Assembly (NCBI GenBank): GCA_041158765.1
Contig: JBEBAU010000018.1
Span: 11,282 to 75,281 of the forward strand
Length of the DNA: 64,000 nt
Direction: 5' to 3'
Source of the DNA: JAQBRD01 sp041158765
Lineage (GTDB): Bacteria; Patescibacteriota; Minisyncoccia; Phycocordibacterales; PALSA-1337
The position numbers and the translations under genes are program-made. Below, in pieces: positions 9,417-19,000 of the stretch (its first letter is position 1; each line of letters opens with the position of its first letter). The notes under the pieces were generated by a model. The model did no database searches. It was given only the letters and a program-made list of their open reading frames with translations, and had not been told where the DNA came from.

Positions 9417-9524
9417 ATGCGCTTGCTCGGCCGGAGCTCGCGTAGGCGAGCGAGGCGGGGTCGCGAGATTTTTCAGCAGAAAAATACTCGTGACGCAAAC
9501 GATAGTCCTGACGCAAGCGCTAAA
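9404..9524. repeat. nested inverted-repeat element at the end of rpsI
   Basis: Begins with a perfect 10-bp hairpin (9404-9413 with 9419-9428) whose loop TAAAT holds the rpsI stop codon. Next come a hairpin GCTCGC/GCGAGC (9436-9451) and a hairpin with an AGCA loop (stem 9468-9474 with 9479-9485, extended by CGAG/CTCG). A 12-base direct repeat, GCAAGCGCTAAA, brackets the unit at 9406-9417 and 9513-9524. Segment 9419-9425 can pair either backward with 9407-9413 or forward with 9514-9520. Read on the minus strand it shares the TCTGCTGA core with the elements after rpmE and typA. Confidence 0.65.
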
Positions 9525-9527
9525 CTC

Positions 9528-9557
9528 AAACCCCGCCTATACTGGCGGGGTTTTTGT
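9528..9557 (+). terminator. intrinsic terminator of the ribosomal operon
   Basis: A perfect 10-bp GC-rich stem (9528-9537 with 9544-9553) followed by T residues. It closes the infA-rpsI transcript downstream of the repeat element. Confidence 0.9.
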
Positions 9558-9613
9558 TATTGTGATAATGTGCGATTTGGGATACCAAAATTGTTGTTTG
9601 TGAAAGGAAACCT

Positions 9614-10273
9614 ATGTCAAAAATTGTTTCAATTGCCGGTCCAAAGCACAGTTGGAAACGAACTATCGCTCTGCTTGTTGCAAAAAAGCTTGGGTATCGC
9701 TTGTTCGATCGAGCACTCCTGTATCGGGCTGCGGTTATTATTTGTCGGCAAGAGAATATTTTTGCTGATGAAGTTGATCGGGTTAATCGGTTTTTGCCCT
9801 ATGCTGTTGGGAGAATTGATGTGCAGGAGGGAAATGTCTTCATCGACGGCCATAATGCAATGGCACGCATCAGTCCACCAAGGATTAATAGCGCAACCAA
9901 AAGAATGATGAAAAATCAGCAAGTTGCGTATGTGTTGGCGGATTTACAGAAGAAGTTTGCTGAAAACACTCCTGGATTGGTTGCATATTGGGACGGTCAT
10001 ATCCAATGCGTATTCGACGAGCCGAAGCTGAGGGTGTTTCTCGATCGTAATGTGCAGGCTCGTGCAGAGTATTTTCATGCATACCTGATACGGTCTCGCA
10101 TACACCGTCCATTCCCGCAGGTTCTCGAAGAACTCAAGTTGTCCGATTGCCAGTATCGAGAGCTTGGATATTATCCTGATGTTTCGCCACCAGGTGTTCA
10201 TCGTCTTAATTGTAATGGAATAACGATCGATGCGATTGTCGAAAAGATCGTTGCTTTGGTGCGTTCAACCTAA
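9614..10273 (+). CDS. degenerate cytidylate kinase-like protein
   Basis: A 219-residue protein that follows the cytidylate kinase layout from end to end: an N-terminal P-loop region, a DRALLYRAA motif where the family has DTGAMYRA, a middle VAYWDGHIQCVFDEPKLRVFL matching the vFP/L strand region, and RAEYFHAYLIRSR in the lid. The nucleotide-binding loop is broken: residues 9-17 read GPKHSWKRT, with Trp for the last glycine and Arg for the serine/threonine after lysine. Normal kinase activity is therefore doubtful. It is a single gene with GAAAG before the start and its own terminator. Homology is inferred from pattern. Confidence 0.65.
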   Translation: MSKIVSIAGPKHSWKRTIALLVAKKLGYRLFDRALLYRAAVIICRQENIFADEVDRVNRFLPYAVGRIDVQEGNVFIDGHNAMARISPPRINSATKRMMKNQQVAYVLADLQKKFAENTPGLVAYWDGHIQCVFDEPKLRVFLDRNVQARAEYFHAYLIRSRIHRPFPQVLEELKLSDCQYRELGYYPDVSPPGVHRLNCNGITIDAIVEKIVALVRST

Positions 10274-10301
10274 ACTACATTGATTTTCAATGTAGTTTTT
10301 T
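10272..10301 (+). terminator. intrinsic terminator
   Basis: A perfect 12-bp stem (10272-10283 with 10287-10298), a TTT loop and a T run. The stem overlaps the stop codon of the kinase-like gene. Confidence 0.9.
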
Positions 10302-10308
10302 ATATAAA

Positions 10309-10336
10309 TTGCAAAATTTTTCTGCTTGAGTATACT
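10309..10336 (+). promoter_or_regulatory. promoter of grpE
   Basis: TTGCAA (10309-10314), a 16-base spacer and TATACT (10331-10336), leaving a leader of about 12 bases before the ATG at 10355. No CIRCE-type inverted repeat is visible. Confidence 0.65.
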
Positions 10337-10354
10337 AAGAAGACAAAAAATACT

Positions 10355-10966
10355 ATGAAATCTGATACTGAAGAAAATAAAAAAAATGATACAACTGAGG
10401 TAGATTCTGCCGAGGATATTTCATATGAAACTGGCGTCGAGGGAGACGTTGATGACTCTGTCGTAGCAGAAGAATCTCTCCAAGAAACCGTGAAGAAGCT
10501 TCGTGCCAAGCTCGCAAAAGCTGTTGCAGAAAAACAGGAGTATCTCACTGGTTGGCAGAAGGACAAAGCAGAATTTCTAAATGCTCGTAAGCGTGACAAA
10601 GAATCAAGCGATATGATTGTGAAGTACGCTTCAGAGAATCTCGTGAATGAACTCATTCCTGTGCTCGATAGCTTCAATATGGCTATGGGAAACAAAGACG
10701 CTTGGGATAAAGTCGAGAAGAATTGGCGTACTGGTGTTGAGTATATTTTTGGACAGTTGAAAAAGACTCTCGAAGATAATGGTCTCAAAGAAATTGATCC
10801 TATCGGTCAAAAATTCGATCCAGCTCGTGATGAAGCAATTAGTTTTGATCCTGTAGATGACGAAAAACAAGATCACATTATCACCACCGTGATCCAAAAA
10901 GGCTATATGCTCAACGGCAAAGTTCTCAAAGCTCCAAAGGTAAAAGTAGGAGAATTCAAAAAATAA
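10355..10966 (+). CDS. grpE: nucleotide exchange factor GrpE
   Basis: Releases ADP from the DnaK chaperone. The 203-residue protein has an acidic N-terminal tail, a long coiled coil (about residues 45-100, KKLRAKLAKAVAEKQEYLTGW), and the C-terminal beta domain ending in IITTVIQKGYMLNGKVLKAPKV (split here only by conservative changes). The ATG at 10355 is chosen because an earlier in-frame start at 10280 would lie inside the upstream terminator. dnaK and dnaJ are not in this window. Confidence 0.95.
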   Translation: MKSDTEENKKNDTTEVDSAEDISYETGVEGDVDDSVVAEESLQETVKKLRAKLAKAVAEKQEYLTGWQKDKAEFLNARKRDKESSDMIVKYASENLVNELIPVLDSFNMAMGNKDAWDKVEKNWRTGVEYIFGQLKKTLEDNGLKEIDPIGQKFDPARDEAISFDPVDDEKQDHIITTVIQKGYMLNGKVLKAPKVKVGEFKK

Positions 10967-10994
10967 AAATCACCCGTGTAATTCAGAGGTGATT
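10960..10994 (-). terminator. intrinsic terminator, minus strand
   Basis: A 7-bp stem (10968-10974 with 10988-10994). The A-rich sequence to its left gives a T run only when read on the minus strand, so it ends the gene at 10995-11441. Confidence 0.7.
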
Positions 10995-11441
10995 CTAGCC
11001 AGACTTTTTGGCTGCGACAGGACGATGGAGGAGTAATACGACTTCGCTTGCTGAGAGTTCGAAGACTGCTCCGAACTTATGGCCCCAGAATTGCTTCCAA
11101 GGGAAACGCACAGGAATCTCTCCATTCAAATATCCCTTAGCATCAATCCACGCCCCCGGTTTTTTGAATGCCGGGTCGGGCCAGATCGTTGGCGCCGTAA
11201 TCGGCTTGATTTGCCCAGCTGACATTTCTTCGCGGAATGCATTGAATTGCTCGACGGTATCGTATCCATTTACGAACCAAGCATCACATCCTGGTTTTTT
11301 TAATAACACCCCCTCATCGTGCGGCACCAGATCAGTCCAATGATCAGATCCATGCAAAACAAGAAGCGTGCCATCAGGATGTCCTTCGATTACTTGAGCC
11401 AAGCTTCCGCCACGTATTGGGAATAGTGTGACTGTGTTCAT
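10995..11441 (-). CDS. orphan protein, 148 aa, function unknown
   Basis: A soluble-looking 148-residue protein that I do not recognise. It is rich in Gly, Pro, Trp and Phe, with aromatic clusters WPDPAFKKPGAW (about 87-98) and FPWKQFWGHKFG (about 114-125) and no signal peptide or membrane helix. It has its own promoter (minus strand: TTGCAA at 11514-11509, 17-base spacer, TATAAC at 11491-11486) and its own terminator, and it is divergent from the helicase gene. Composition is more GC-rich than that of the helicase. Confidence 0.65.
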   Translation of the reverse strand: MNTVTLFPIRGGSLAQVIEGHPDGTLLVLHGSDHWTDLVPHDEGVLLKKPGCDAWFVNGYDTVEQFNAFREEMSAGQIKPITAPTIWPDPAFKKPGAWIDAKGYLNGEIPVRFPWKQFWGHKFGAVFELSASEVVLLLHRPVAAKKSG

Positions 11442-11485
11442 TTTTCGTTTTTTACTGTGCCATCATGACACATGCAATTTTGCTT

Positions 11486-11514
11486 GTTATAGCACCGAAA
11501 TATCTCTTTTGCAA
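11486..11514 (-). promoter_or_regulatory. promoter of the 148-aa orphan
   Basis: On the minus strand TTGCAA (11514-11509), a 17-base spacer and TATAAC (11491-11486). It gives a leader of about 38 bases to the ATG at 11441. Confidence 0.65.
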
Positions 11515-11543
11515 CCAATTCTTTGTGATAAACTATACCCATT

Positions 11544-14519
11544 ATGGCGTCAAAATCTTTTTCAAAATCTGTCTTCAAAACCCGCTACGCACAGCTTAAT
11601 CCGAAGCAAAAGAAGGCTGTAGATACCATAGATGGCCCTGTAATGGTCATTGCGGGCCCTGGAACAGGTAAGACGTCTATTCTTACACTTCGTATCGCAA
11701 ACATCCTAGAAAGGACAGATACACCAGCGAATGGAATCCTCGCTATCACATACACTGACGCAGGTGTGAAAGCAATGCGCATGAAGCTCAAAGAAATCAT
11801 TGGCGATCAAGCTCATGATGTAAAAATTTTCACATTCCACGGCTTCGCTGCGGCAATGATTGCTGAATATCCAGACCATTTCCTTCATCTTGGAGAAATG
11901 AAACAAATGACGGATATTGAACAAGAGTCATTAATTCGAAAGATTATTTCGGAGTCACGGTTTTCAGATTTGAGGCCGCTTGGTAAACCAGATGCATATG
12001 TTTCAACTATTATTCGATCTATTGATGAAACAAAACGCGAAGCACTAACACCTGAAATGGTAATTGCACATGCCGAAGCAGAGATAGAGCGAATTTCAAA
12101 AGACGAGGATTCTATTTCAACTCGAGGTGCAACAAAAGGCCTCTTGAAAGCAGATGCACGCGAAGCTATCGAGAAGTGCAAGCGAACGAAGCTCTTCGCT
12201 GGAGTATATGAATTATATGAAAAAGAGAAGCGGGAGATGAAAAAGATGGATTTCAATGATCTTATTATTGAAATACTTACAGCATTTCGAAATGATGAAT
12301 TATTGCTTCGATTGATTCAGGAACGATTCTTGTATATTCATGTTGATGAACATCAGGATACGAATGATGCACAGAACTTCATTGTGGCACTTATTGCAGA
12401 GTTTTTTGAAACACCAAACGTATTCATTGTGGGAGATGAAAAGCAGGCTATCTATCGTTTCCAAGGTGCTTCCGTCGAAAACTTTTTGCGTATGCAAAAG
12501 CGTTGGCCTGCAATGGAGCTCATTTCACTTGATACGAATTATCGCTCACATCAGAGCATTCTCGATGCTTCATATGCAATGATTGAACACAACTATGGTG
12601 ATGAAAAAGAGCATGCTGAATTGCGAATTAGGCTAGAATCGGGGCTTGATGAAACAGCTCGGCCGATCGAGATCGTGACCGGAGAGAATGTCGCGGCGGC
12701 CGAGCTGTATATGGTCAAAGAGCTCCAGAATCTCACTGAGAAGGAACCCGAAGCGAGCGTAGCTATTATTGTGCGAAGAAATCGTGATCTTGATCGAGTA
12801 ATTCGTCTTCTTGAGTCAAATAATGTCCCTGTTTCATCTGAGCGAAGTGTGGATATTTTTAATCATCCAATTGGTTCGCTCTTTTTCGAACTCATTACGT
12901 ATCTTGCGGATTCAACACGAATAGATGCACTTGCAAAGACCGTAATGATGGGACTTTGGGATATCTCTTTTGAAGAAGGGGCGCTATTCGTGCGTAAACT
13001 TTCAAGTGGACAGTCAGGTGAAATCAGCGATAAGATTCCAGCTATTACTCGTCTTCGATCACGACTTATGTCTGACGGGGCTGTTGCTTTCCTTATTCAC
13101 TTGGCCGAGGAATCAGGTTTCATTAAGTTGGTTGCTACTGACCCTTCATATGTTCATGTGTGGCGAGGTATTGTTGCACTTGCCGAATCACTTACACGTG
13201 AAAGTGAAATTCGTGACCCAATGAAACTCATGCACGATATGCTTGCATATCGAACTTCTGCCGAGACTCGCACGGTCAAAGTCGCAGTGGGAGCACCGCA
13301 TGTTGCGATACAAGCTATGACAGCTCACGGTAGCAAGGGTCTTGAATTTGATTACGTATTCATACCATATGCTAATGAAGAGGGTTGGGTGGGACGATCT
13401 CGTGGTAATTCATTTGTATTACCAAAAAAGCAGACAGTAGATAGCGATATTCGCGATATTCGCCGGCTCTTTTATGTTGCAGTGACACGTGCACGCAAAC
13501 ACGTGGTAATTCTTCCTGCACTCGAAGAATCTGATGGTAAAATTTTGACTCCAATTCGTTTCATATCAGAACTAGATGAAAAGCATGTAGTTACAGCGAC
13601 ATTGCCGCGCATTGGTATTGAAAGCATACACACAGCTATCGAAGATCAGACTGGTGCTCATTCTGCCGAAATTGCTATTCAAAAAAAGCTTATTGATATG
13701 ACTAAGCATGTGCTTGTTGAAAAGGGTCTTTCGGTGACCGCTCTCAATCACTTTCTTACATGTCCGAATCGATTTTTGTATCAGAGTATTTTGAAATTAC
13801 CACAAGCCCCTTCAGTTCCTGCAGAAAAGGGAAATGCAATGCACTCCGCTATTGCTCGGGTATGGAATTCAGAGTCAAGACAAGAGAGTGGAGCCACCTC
13901 TAGAATCGAGAGCACACTTACCGAAGCCGTAGCTGAATATATGAGTGAATCTCTTCTCCCCGTGCTCGAAAAGGACGCAGTAAAAAAAGAGCTTTTTGAT
14001 TCTATTCCTGATGTTGCACGAGAATTGACTCCGCATTTTCATGTTTCAACATCTACTATGGGAATTTTTGTTGAATCATGGGCTGAGACACTTTTCACCG
14101 GTTCATATGAAAAAACACCTATTCATATTCCACTTCACGGCAAGCTTGATGCCGTCATTGATACTGGTAGCTCAGTACAGGTGTTTGATTACAAAACTCG
14201 CCAAGCAATGTCGGTGAATGCAATTATGGGTGAAACAAAATCTTCAGATGGAAGTTATTTCCGCCAACTTATTTATTATCAAATGCTCCTCCAGAATGAT
14301 ATTCGATGGAAGGGGAAGAAGATTGTTCCTTCACTTGTATTCGTTTCACCAGATGAAAAAGGCCGTTGCCCAATTGTTTCATTGCCAATTCAAGAAACTG
14401 ATATTGCACGGGTAAAAGATGAAATACAAAAACTCATTGAGAGTGTCTGGAGTGGTGCTATTGCTCGCACAAAATGTGACGATCAAAAGTGTGAGTGGTG
14501 CCCAATGCGCTCACTCTAA
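11544..14519 (+). CDS. UvrD-family helicase fused to an iron-sulfur PD-(D/E)XK nuclease
   Basis: A 991-residue DNA repair motor. The SF1A helicase part carries Walker A GPGTGKTS (residues 38-45) and Walker B VDEHQD (D268-E269), with His where UvrD usually has Tyr. Later motifs include GDEKQAIYRFQGA and FYVAVTRAR. The C-terminal part looks like the AddB/RecB-type nuclease: VFDYKTR (D882, K884) and four cysteines (C740, C978, C983, C986) placed as in 4Fe-4S-clamped nucleases. It probably processes DNA ends. The promoter is TGA TAAACT nine bases before the ATG (leaderless type). The 3' end abuts the convergent DsbA-like gene with no terminator between. Confidence 0.9.
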   Translation: MASKSFSKSVFKTRYAQLNPKQKKAVDTIDGPVMVIAGPGTGKTSILTLRIANILERTDTPANGILAITYTDAGVKAMRMKLKEIIGDQAHDVKIFTFHGFAAAMIAEYPDHFLHLGEMKQMTDIEQESLIRKIISESRFSDLRPLGKPDAYVSTIIRSIDETKREALTPEMVIAHAEAEIERISKDEDSISTRGATKGLLKADAREAIEKCKRTKLFAGVYELYEKEKREMKKMDFNDLIIEILTAFRNDELLLRLIQERFLYIHVDEHQDTNDAQNFIVALIAEFFETPNVFIVGDEKQAIYRFQGASVENFLRMQKRWPAMELISLDTNYRSHQSILDASYAMIEHNYGDEKEHAELRIRLESGLDETARPIEIVTGENVAAAELYMVKELQNLTEKEPEASVAIIVRRNRDLDRVIRLLESNNVPVSSERSVDIFNHPIGSLFFELITYLADSTRIDALAKTVMMGLWDISFEEGALFVRKLSSGQSGEISDKIPAITRLRSRLMSDGAVAFLIHLAEESGFIKLVATDPSYVHVWRGIVALAESLTRESEIRDPMKLMHDMLAYRTSAETRTVKVAVGAPHVAIQAMTAHGSKGLEFDYVFIPYANEEGWVGRSRGNSFVLPKKQTVDSDIRDIRRLFYVAVTRARKHVVILPALEESDGKILTPIRFISELDEKHVVTATLPRIGIESIHTAIEDQTGAHSAEIAIQKKLIDMTKHVLVEKGLSVTALNHFLTCPNRFLYQSILKLPQAPSVPAEKGNAMHSAIARVWNSESRQESGATSRIESTLTEAVAEYMSESLLPVLEKDAVKKELFDSIPDVARELTPHFHVSTSTMGIFVESWAETLFTGSYEKTPIHIPLHGKLDAVIDTGSSVQVFDYKTRQAMSVNAIMGETKSSDGSYFRQLIYYQMLLQNDIRWKGKKIVPSLVFVSPDEKGRCPIVSLPIQETDIARVKDEIQKLIESVWSGAIARTKCDDQKCEWCPMRSL

Positions 14520-15263
14520 CTATTGACCCAAAAGACCATCAAGAGCGTTCTTGAGGGTTGCGTATGACTGTGCGCCGTTTACAGGGATTTGTTTGCCATT
14601 TGCTGTGATAATGACGCTATAAGGAGTGCCTGAAACCCCAGCATTAATTCCTTCGAGATAATCTGCATCAACCTCTGCCTTGTTTTTGCCGCTGCTTAGG
14701 CATGTTTTGAATTCTGTTTTGTCGAGACCGGCGTACACTGCGATTTCGGGAAGTTGCGCAGGGTTGAGTCCTTCTGGTGTAGCGTTGGTAACTGAAGGTG
14801 TTATTGAATAGAGGCGATTCGCATATGCCCAAAACTTGTCATTACCACCAAGATCAGCTGCACATTCCATAGCCTGTGCTTCGGTGCCAGCGTTCTTATG
14901 AAGAATATTGCCGTTCTCATCTGCTTGATCAAGAGGGAAATGACGATACACCCAAGCTACATTTCCAGTTTTGCCATACTCAGTCATAACCTGAAGCATT
15001 GTTGCGTGGAATATTTTGCAGAATGGACATGAAGCATCAGAGTATTCAACAATCTTTATTTTTGCATTTGGATTACCCAAAATATGGTCGTCGCTCGTCA
15101 CGGCTCTTACTTCTTGAATCTGTGAAGGAATTTGCTGTGCAGTAACTGCTGCAGGGACAGGCTTTTTTGTCCAAATAACCGCACCTGCGATAATTGCACC
15201 AGCAACAATAATAGCAACAGGAATTGTGATAACTGATTGAGGTTTTGGTTGATTTGGTTCCAT
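14520..15263 (-). CDS. DsbA/thioredoxin-fold thiol-disulfide protein, membrane-anchored
   Basis: A 247-residue protein with one N-terminal membrane helix (about residues 11-31) and an exported thioredoxin fold of the DsbA/BdbD kind. The active site CPFC is at residues 79-82 and the cis-proline loop GTPYS near 215. It probably introduces or shuffles disulfides in exported proteins; the window encodes several secreted proteins with paired cysteines. The minus-strand promoter has TGA TATACT about 25 bases before the ATG. Confidence 0.9.
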   Translation of the reverse strand: MEPNQPKPQSVITIPVAIIVAGAIIAGAVIWTKKPVPAAVTAQQIPSQIQEVRAVTSDDHILGNPNAKIKIVEYSDASCPFCKIFHATMLQVMTEYGKTGNVAWVYRHFPLDQADENGNILHKNAGTEAQAMECAADLGGNDKFWAYANRLYSITPSVTNATPEGLNPAQLPEIAVYAGLDKTEFKTCLSSGKNKAEVDADYLEGINAGVSGTPYSVIITANGKQIPVNGAQSYATLKNALDGLLGQ

Positions 15264-15301
15264 ATTTTTATTAGGTTATGTGTTGATAGTATATCACGGA
15301 C

Positions 15302-15922
15302 CTAAAATGGCAATGTGAAAGTCATCGCCTCGCCCCCAGCTGTTTCCCAATGTGTTGTATCAAGCTTGATGTCTTTGATTGCATTACCGGGTCCAAAATC
15401 TCGATACTTTATGTGCTTATTTTTCAGAGCGTATTCATAGAGCTCTTTTGTAATTTTCACATCTTCGAGACAATACTTGATGATTTTGTCTATTTCACCA
15501 CTTTTCCACCATGCAATAGCTTCGAGACCATGACCAGACTTCTTTTTGCCTAGAGTTGCTTCGGCGAGTGTGTCGAGTTTGATGCGTTTGCCGAGAGAAT
15601 TCCGTACTTCAACAAGGAGATCGAGACTCTTTATTTTTGAAAGGTCACCAGAGTAGTATTTGTTGAGCAGTGGTATATCAAAATGTTCTCCATTGAACGT
15701 AATGAGCATATCCGCTTGTTCAATAATCGGCCAAAGCTTCGGTAAGTCCTCAACAAGATAGCTCGAGTATCCTGAACCGGGTTCTGACGGAGCCTTGCCA
15801 GTGCCATCATCTGCAGCTGAATCGTGAATACACACAACAGATATATCAAGCGCTGAAGATTCGGTTGAACCGACTTCCTGAAAGGTGTTTCGTGTTTCAA
15901 TATCAAAAGTAATTTTGCGCAT
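15302..15922 (-). CDS. DEDD-type 3'-5' exonuclease (RNase H-like fold)
   Basis: A 206-residue nuclease of the type found in YprB-like and polymerase B exonuclease families. The motifs are FDIET (D7, E9), ITFNGEHFD, and YCLEDVKIT, where the Tyr-x3-Asp spacing places it in the DEDDy group. It has no extra domains. It lies 38 bases upstream of the DsbA-like gene on the same strand, which has its own promoter. Substrate unknown; a role in DNA or RNA trimming is likely. Confidence 0.85.
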   Translation of the reverse strand: MRKITFDIETRNTFQEVGSTESSALDISVVCIHDSAADDGTGKAPSEPGSGYSSYLVEDLPKLWPIIEQADMLITFNGEHFDIPLLNKYYSGDLSKIKSLDLLVEVRNSLGKRIKLDTLAEATLGKKKSGHGLEAIAWWKSGEIDKIIKYCLEDVKITKELYEYALKNKHIKYRDFGPGNAIKDIKLDTTHWETAGGEAMTFTLPF

Positions 15923-16036
15923 ATAGTGTGGTGTTGAGTGTGTGTAGTTTGTATTGTGTGTCGCTGTATTGTACGGGAATGATACATGACGGGCAAGTTC
16001 GGTGTGGAATTACGTATTTGAGTGACTATATCGGTA

Positions 16037-16045
16037 TGGTAGTAT
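16037..16045 (+). promoter_or_regulatory. extended -10 of the 1083-aa surface protein
   Basis: TGG followed by TAGTAT (16040-16045), six bases before the ATG at 16052, giving a leaderless arrangement. Confidence 0.45.
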
Positions 16046-16051
16046 TATTGT

Positions 16052-19000
16052 ATGAAAATGTACTATAAATTGGTGTTTTTTATTGCAGTTTTTATTTTTA
16101 TTCCACTAAGTAGTGCATCAGCACAGACAGCAATTGGATCAGTTGTCACTGCTCCAAACTGGGGCTGTAGTTCTACAGATACAGCACATCCATTTATTAC
16201 TCGAACAGATATCATTTACGATGTATATAATACACCACAGTCATTTTATCCTCTGACACAGTCTTGTGTTTCAGGTACACTACTCGTCTCATATTCTGAT
16301 GTCTTAGATATAACTCTATACTCCACAACTACCATGGAGATATCCTGCGTCGAAAGTGTTGGTGGAGTCTGGACAAAAGGTACTATCAAGATTACCGGAC
16401 CAGGTACATTCAATAACGACAAAAACCCAATAGTCTGTCCAGGATCAATTTGGCAAGGGGGAATTTTTGCTAATTCATTTATTTTGAAATCAAATGCTGT
16501 TGCTGCAACATCAACCCTTGTTTCAGCAACCGCTGCTTCATCGACACTCACACTTACGGGTACCGGCTTTAGTCCTACAGGAAACACCGTGGTTGTAACA
16601 TCTTCTGCTGGAGTTTCAGTTACTATTCCTAATGTCTCAAGTATTTCAAGCACTTCGATGGTTGTTACTTTGCCATCGGGTTACACAATTGCAGATACAT
16701 ATACCGTAAAGGTTTTGCCATCTGGCGGATCTCTATATAGCAATACTACGAGTTTCACAATTAGGTCAGTAGACATTGCTGTTATCACAGTTACAGGAGC
16801 AATGTTGAGCGGTGCAATATGTAATTGGGTAGATACCAATATTACTGGGCCAAATAAACTACAGAAGACACTTTGTATTGCGCCTTTCATGAAAAGCACA
16901 GCTAAAGTTGTGAAGCAGATAAAAGATGCTACAGATGCTGCTCTCGCCGCAAATAAAAAAGTGATGATTGTAAGTCAGTGTATCGGATCACTTATAGCGT
17001 ATAACGTTATCGCTCAGTATTACAAAACATATGTTGATAAGGGTCTTGTTGAAATTGTATACGTTGATCCTCCATACGGTGGTTCATTCGCGAATGCACT
17101 TTTTAGCCGAGTTTTCCCGGGACAATATGCACCACGCGCACAAGCAATTGCTGGTGGTATCAAATATGACTCTCGAATGATTGATTGGACACGAGGAGAA
17201 GGACTTCTACATTTGTTTACACACGATGCTTTCACCTATCCAAATTACGGAAAGAATTCAACGAATCTTGCCGCTTTGAGTAATGTGATCCAAAAAAAGG
17301 TCACGACTCTAGCTTCAACTAGCCCAACACCATTTTCACCACAGGGTGGAATTATGATTGCAAGTGCACCAGTTGTTTCTGGCGTGAGCGTGGATGGTGT
17401 GAATAGCGAGTCAATTACAACTGATCAAGATATAACGGTGAATGCTACGGGTCTTCAGGGTGATGGAAACTATATCTATATTCAGAATAATGAAAATCCG
17501 CAGATTTATTACACAATATACGGATTGCTTCCTGCAGGCGCTGGAGATTCGCTTATTTTCAATCTTCCTCTCAAACCAGAGCTGGGCTTCGATGTAACGC
17601 CAGGTTCATACTCATTGTTTGTTGGTGCGCGTGATAGCGATTTGAGTAATAGTTTTACAATCAATATTGCTTCTCCAAGACTCGGTATACCACCATCTGT
17701 TACAGATCTTCCAATGAATATGAAATCTGGGGACATGGTAAGTATTCAGGGTAGCGGATTTCAGCCAGCAGGGAATCAGGTGCGTTTTGTACTCGTACCA
17801 AATCCAACACAGAGCGCTAACGTAATTGATTTGTGGAATGTACTGATAGATTTCTTTTTGAAAATAAAAAATAAATTACTTACACTTGTTTTTGCCCAGA
17901 CAATTTCAGGTGAATCTCTAGTTGGTTTTGTTCCTGATTATATTATTAGAGACATTCCAAGTAACGGCACTTCACTTTCATTCTCTCTTCCTTCAGATAT
18001 TCCGAGCGGAACATATCTTGTCTCTGTTGCGGGACCTGATACTAATTGGACACCGGGCACAGCAACAGTTATTACTAACACCCGAGCAGGTCAGTCGGTA
18101 ATTTATCAAACATCAGACAGCGTTGCCGCTCAAACAATATACGGATGTTATATCGGATATTCATTTGATTCCGCTACCAATCCAAACGCATCTAAGGGAT
18201 ATTCAACTAATGCTTCTGACCTTTGTTATTACCAATACGGCGGTAATAAAGCTTCACAGATTGTGGGATATTCATGTCCAACAGGATATACACTCAATAA
18301 TGAAACGAAGATGTGTCTTTCAACTCAATCAGGCCCAATTACTATCGGACCAGTTGTGAAGGCGTACACATGTCCTTCAGGACACGGTATTGTTACATCG
18401 AATATCTGTGCATATTTTCCAACCGGACTTTGGTCAACAGCAAAAGCAACATATACTTGCCCGATCGGATATAGCATTACCGGTAGTACGTGTACGGTAA
18501 GTGTTCCAACAGGATTAACGGCGGTTTCAAAAAGTATTGGAACAGTAGATCTTTCATGGAAAAATGTGAAAACGCTCTACGCTGATTCTCTTGTTCTAGA
18601 GCGCGCTACTAATGTTGCTGGTCCATTCACAACGATTGCAACATTGAGCACTTCAAGCCTCAAATATTCTGATAAGAATCTTTCTTCACAAGAGAAGTAT
18701 TCATATCGAGTTCGCATCCTTCGAACTGATGGTTCATATTCAAATCCAACAAATACCGTTACAGTATCAACCAAGGCTGTCTCTGTTCCAGTAATTACTC
18801 TCGCCACAAAAGCCGGCACTTCAACAATAGCTTTGAAATTGGCTGGAAAAGACGCCCTTCTCGGATTTAATTTGTTTGGTGGTTCTACTGGGGTGATGGA
18901 TTTCATCATCGCAACAACCTCAAAGACATATACAGTTCGTGATCTTGCTCCATCAACTAAATACTGTTTCGTTGCACAGGCAATATTCAATGAATTGAGT

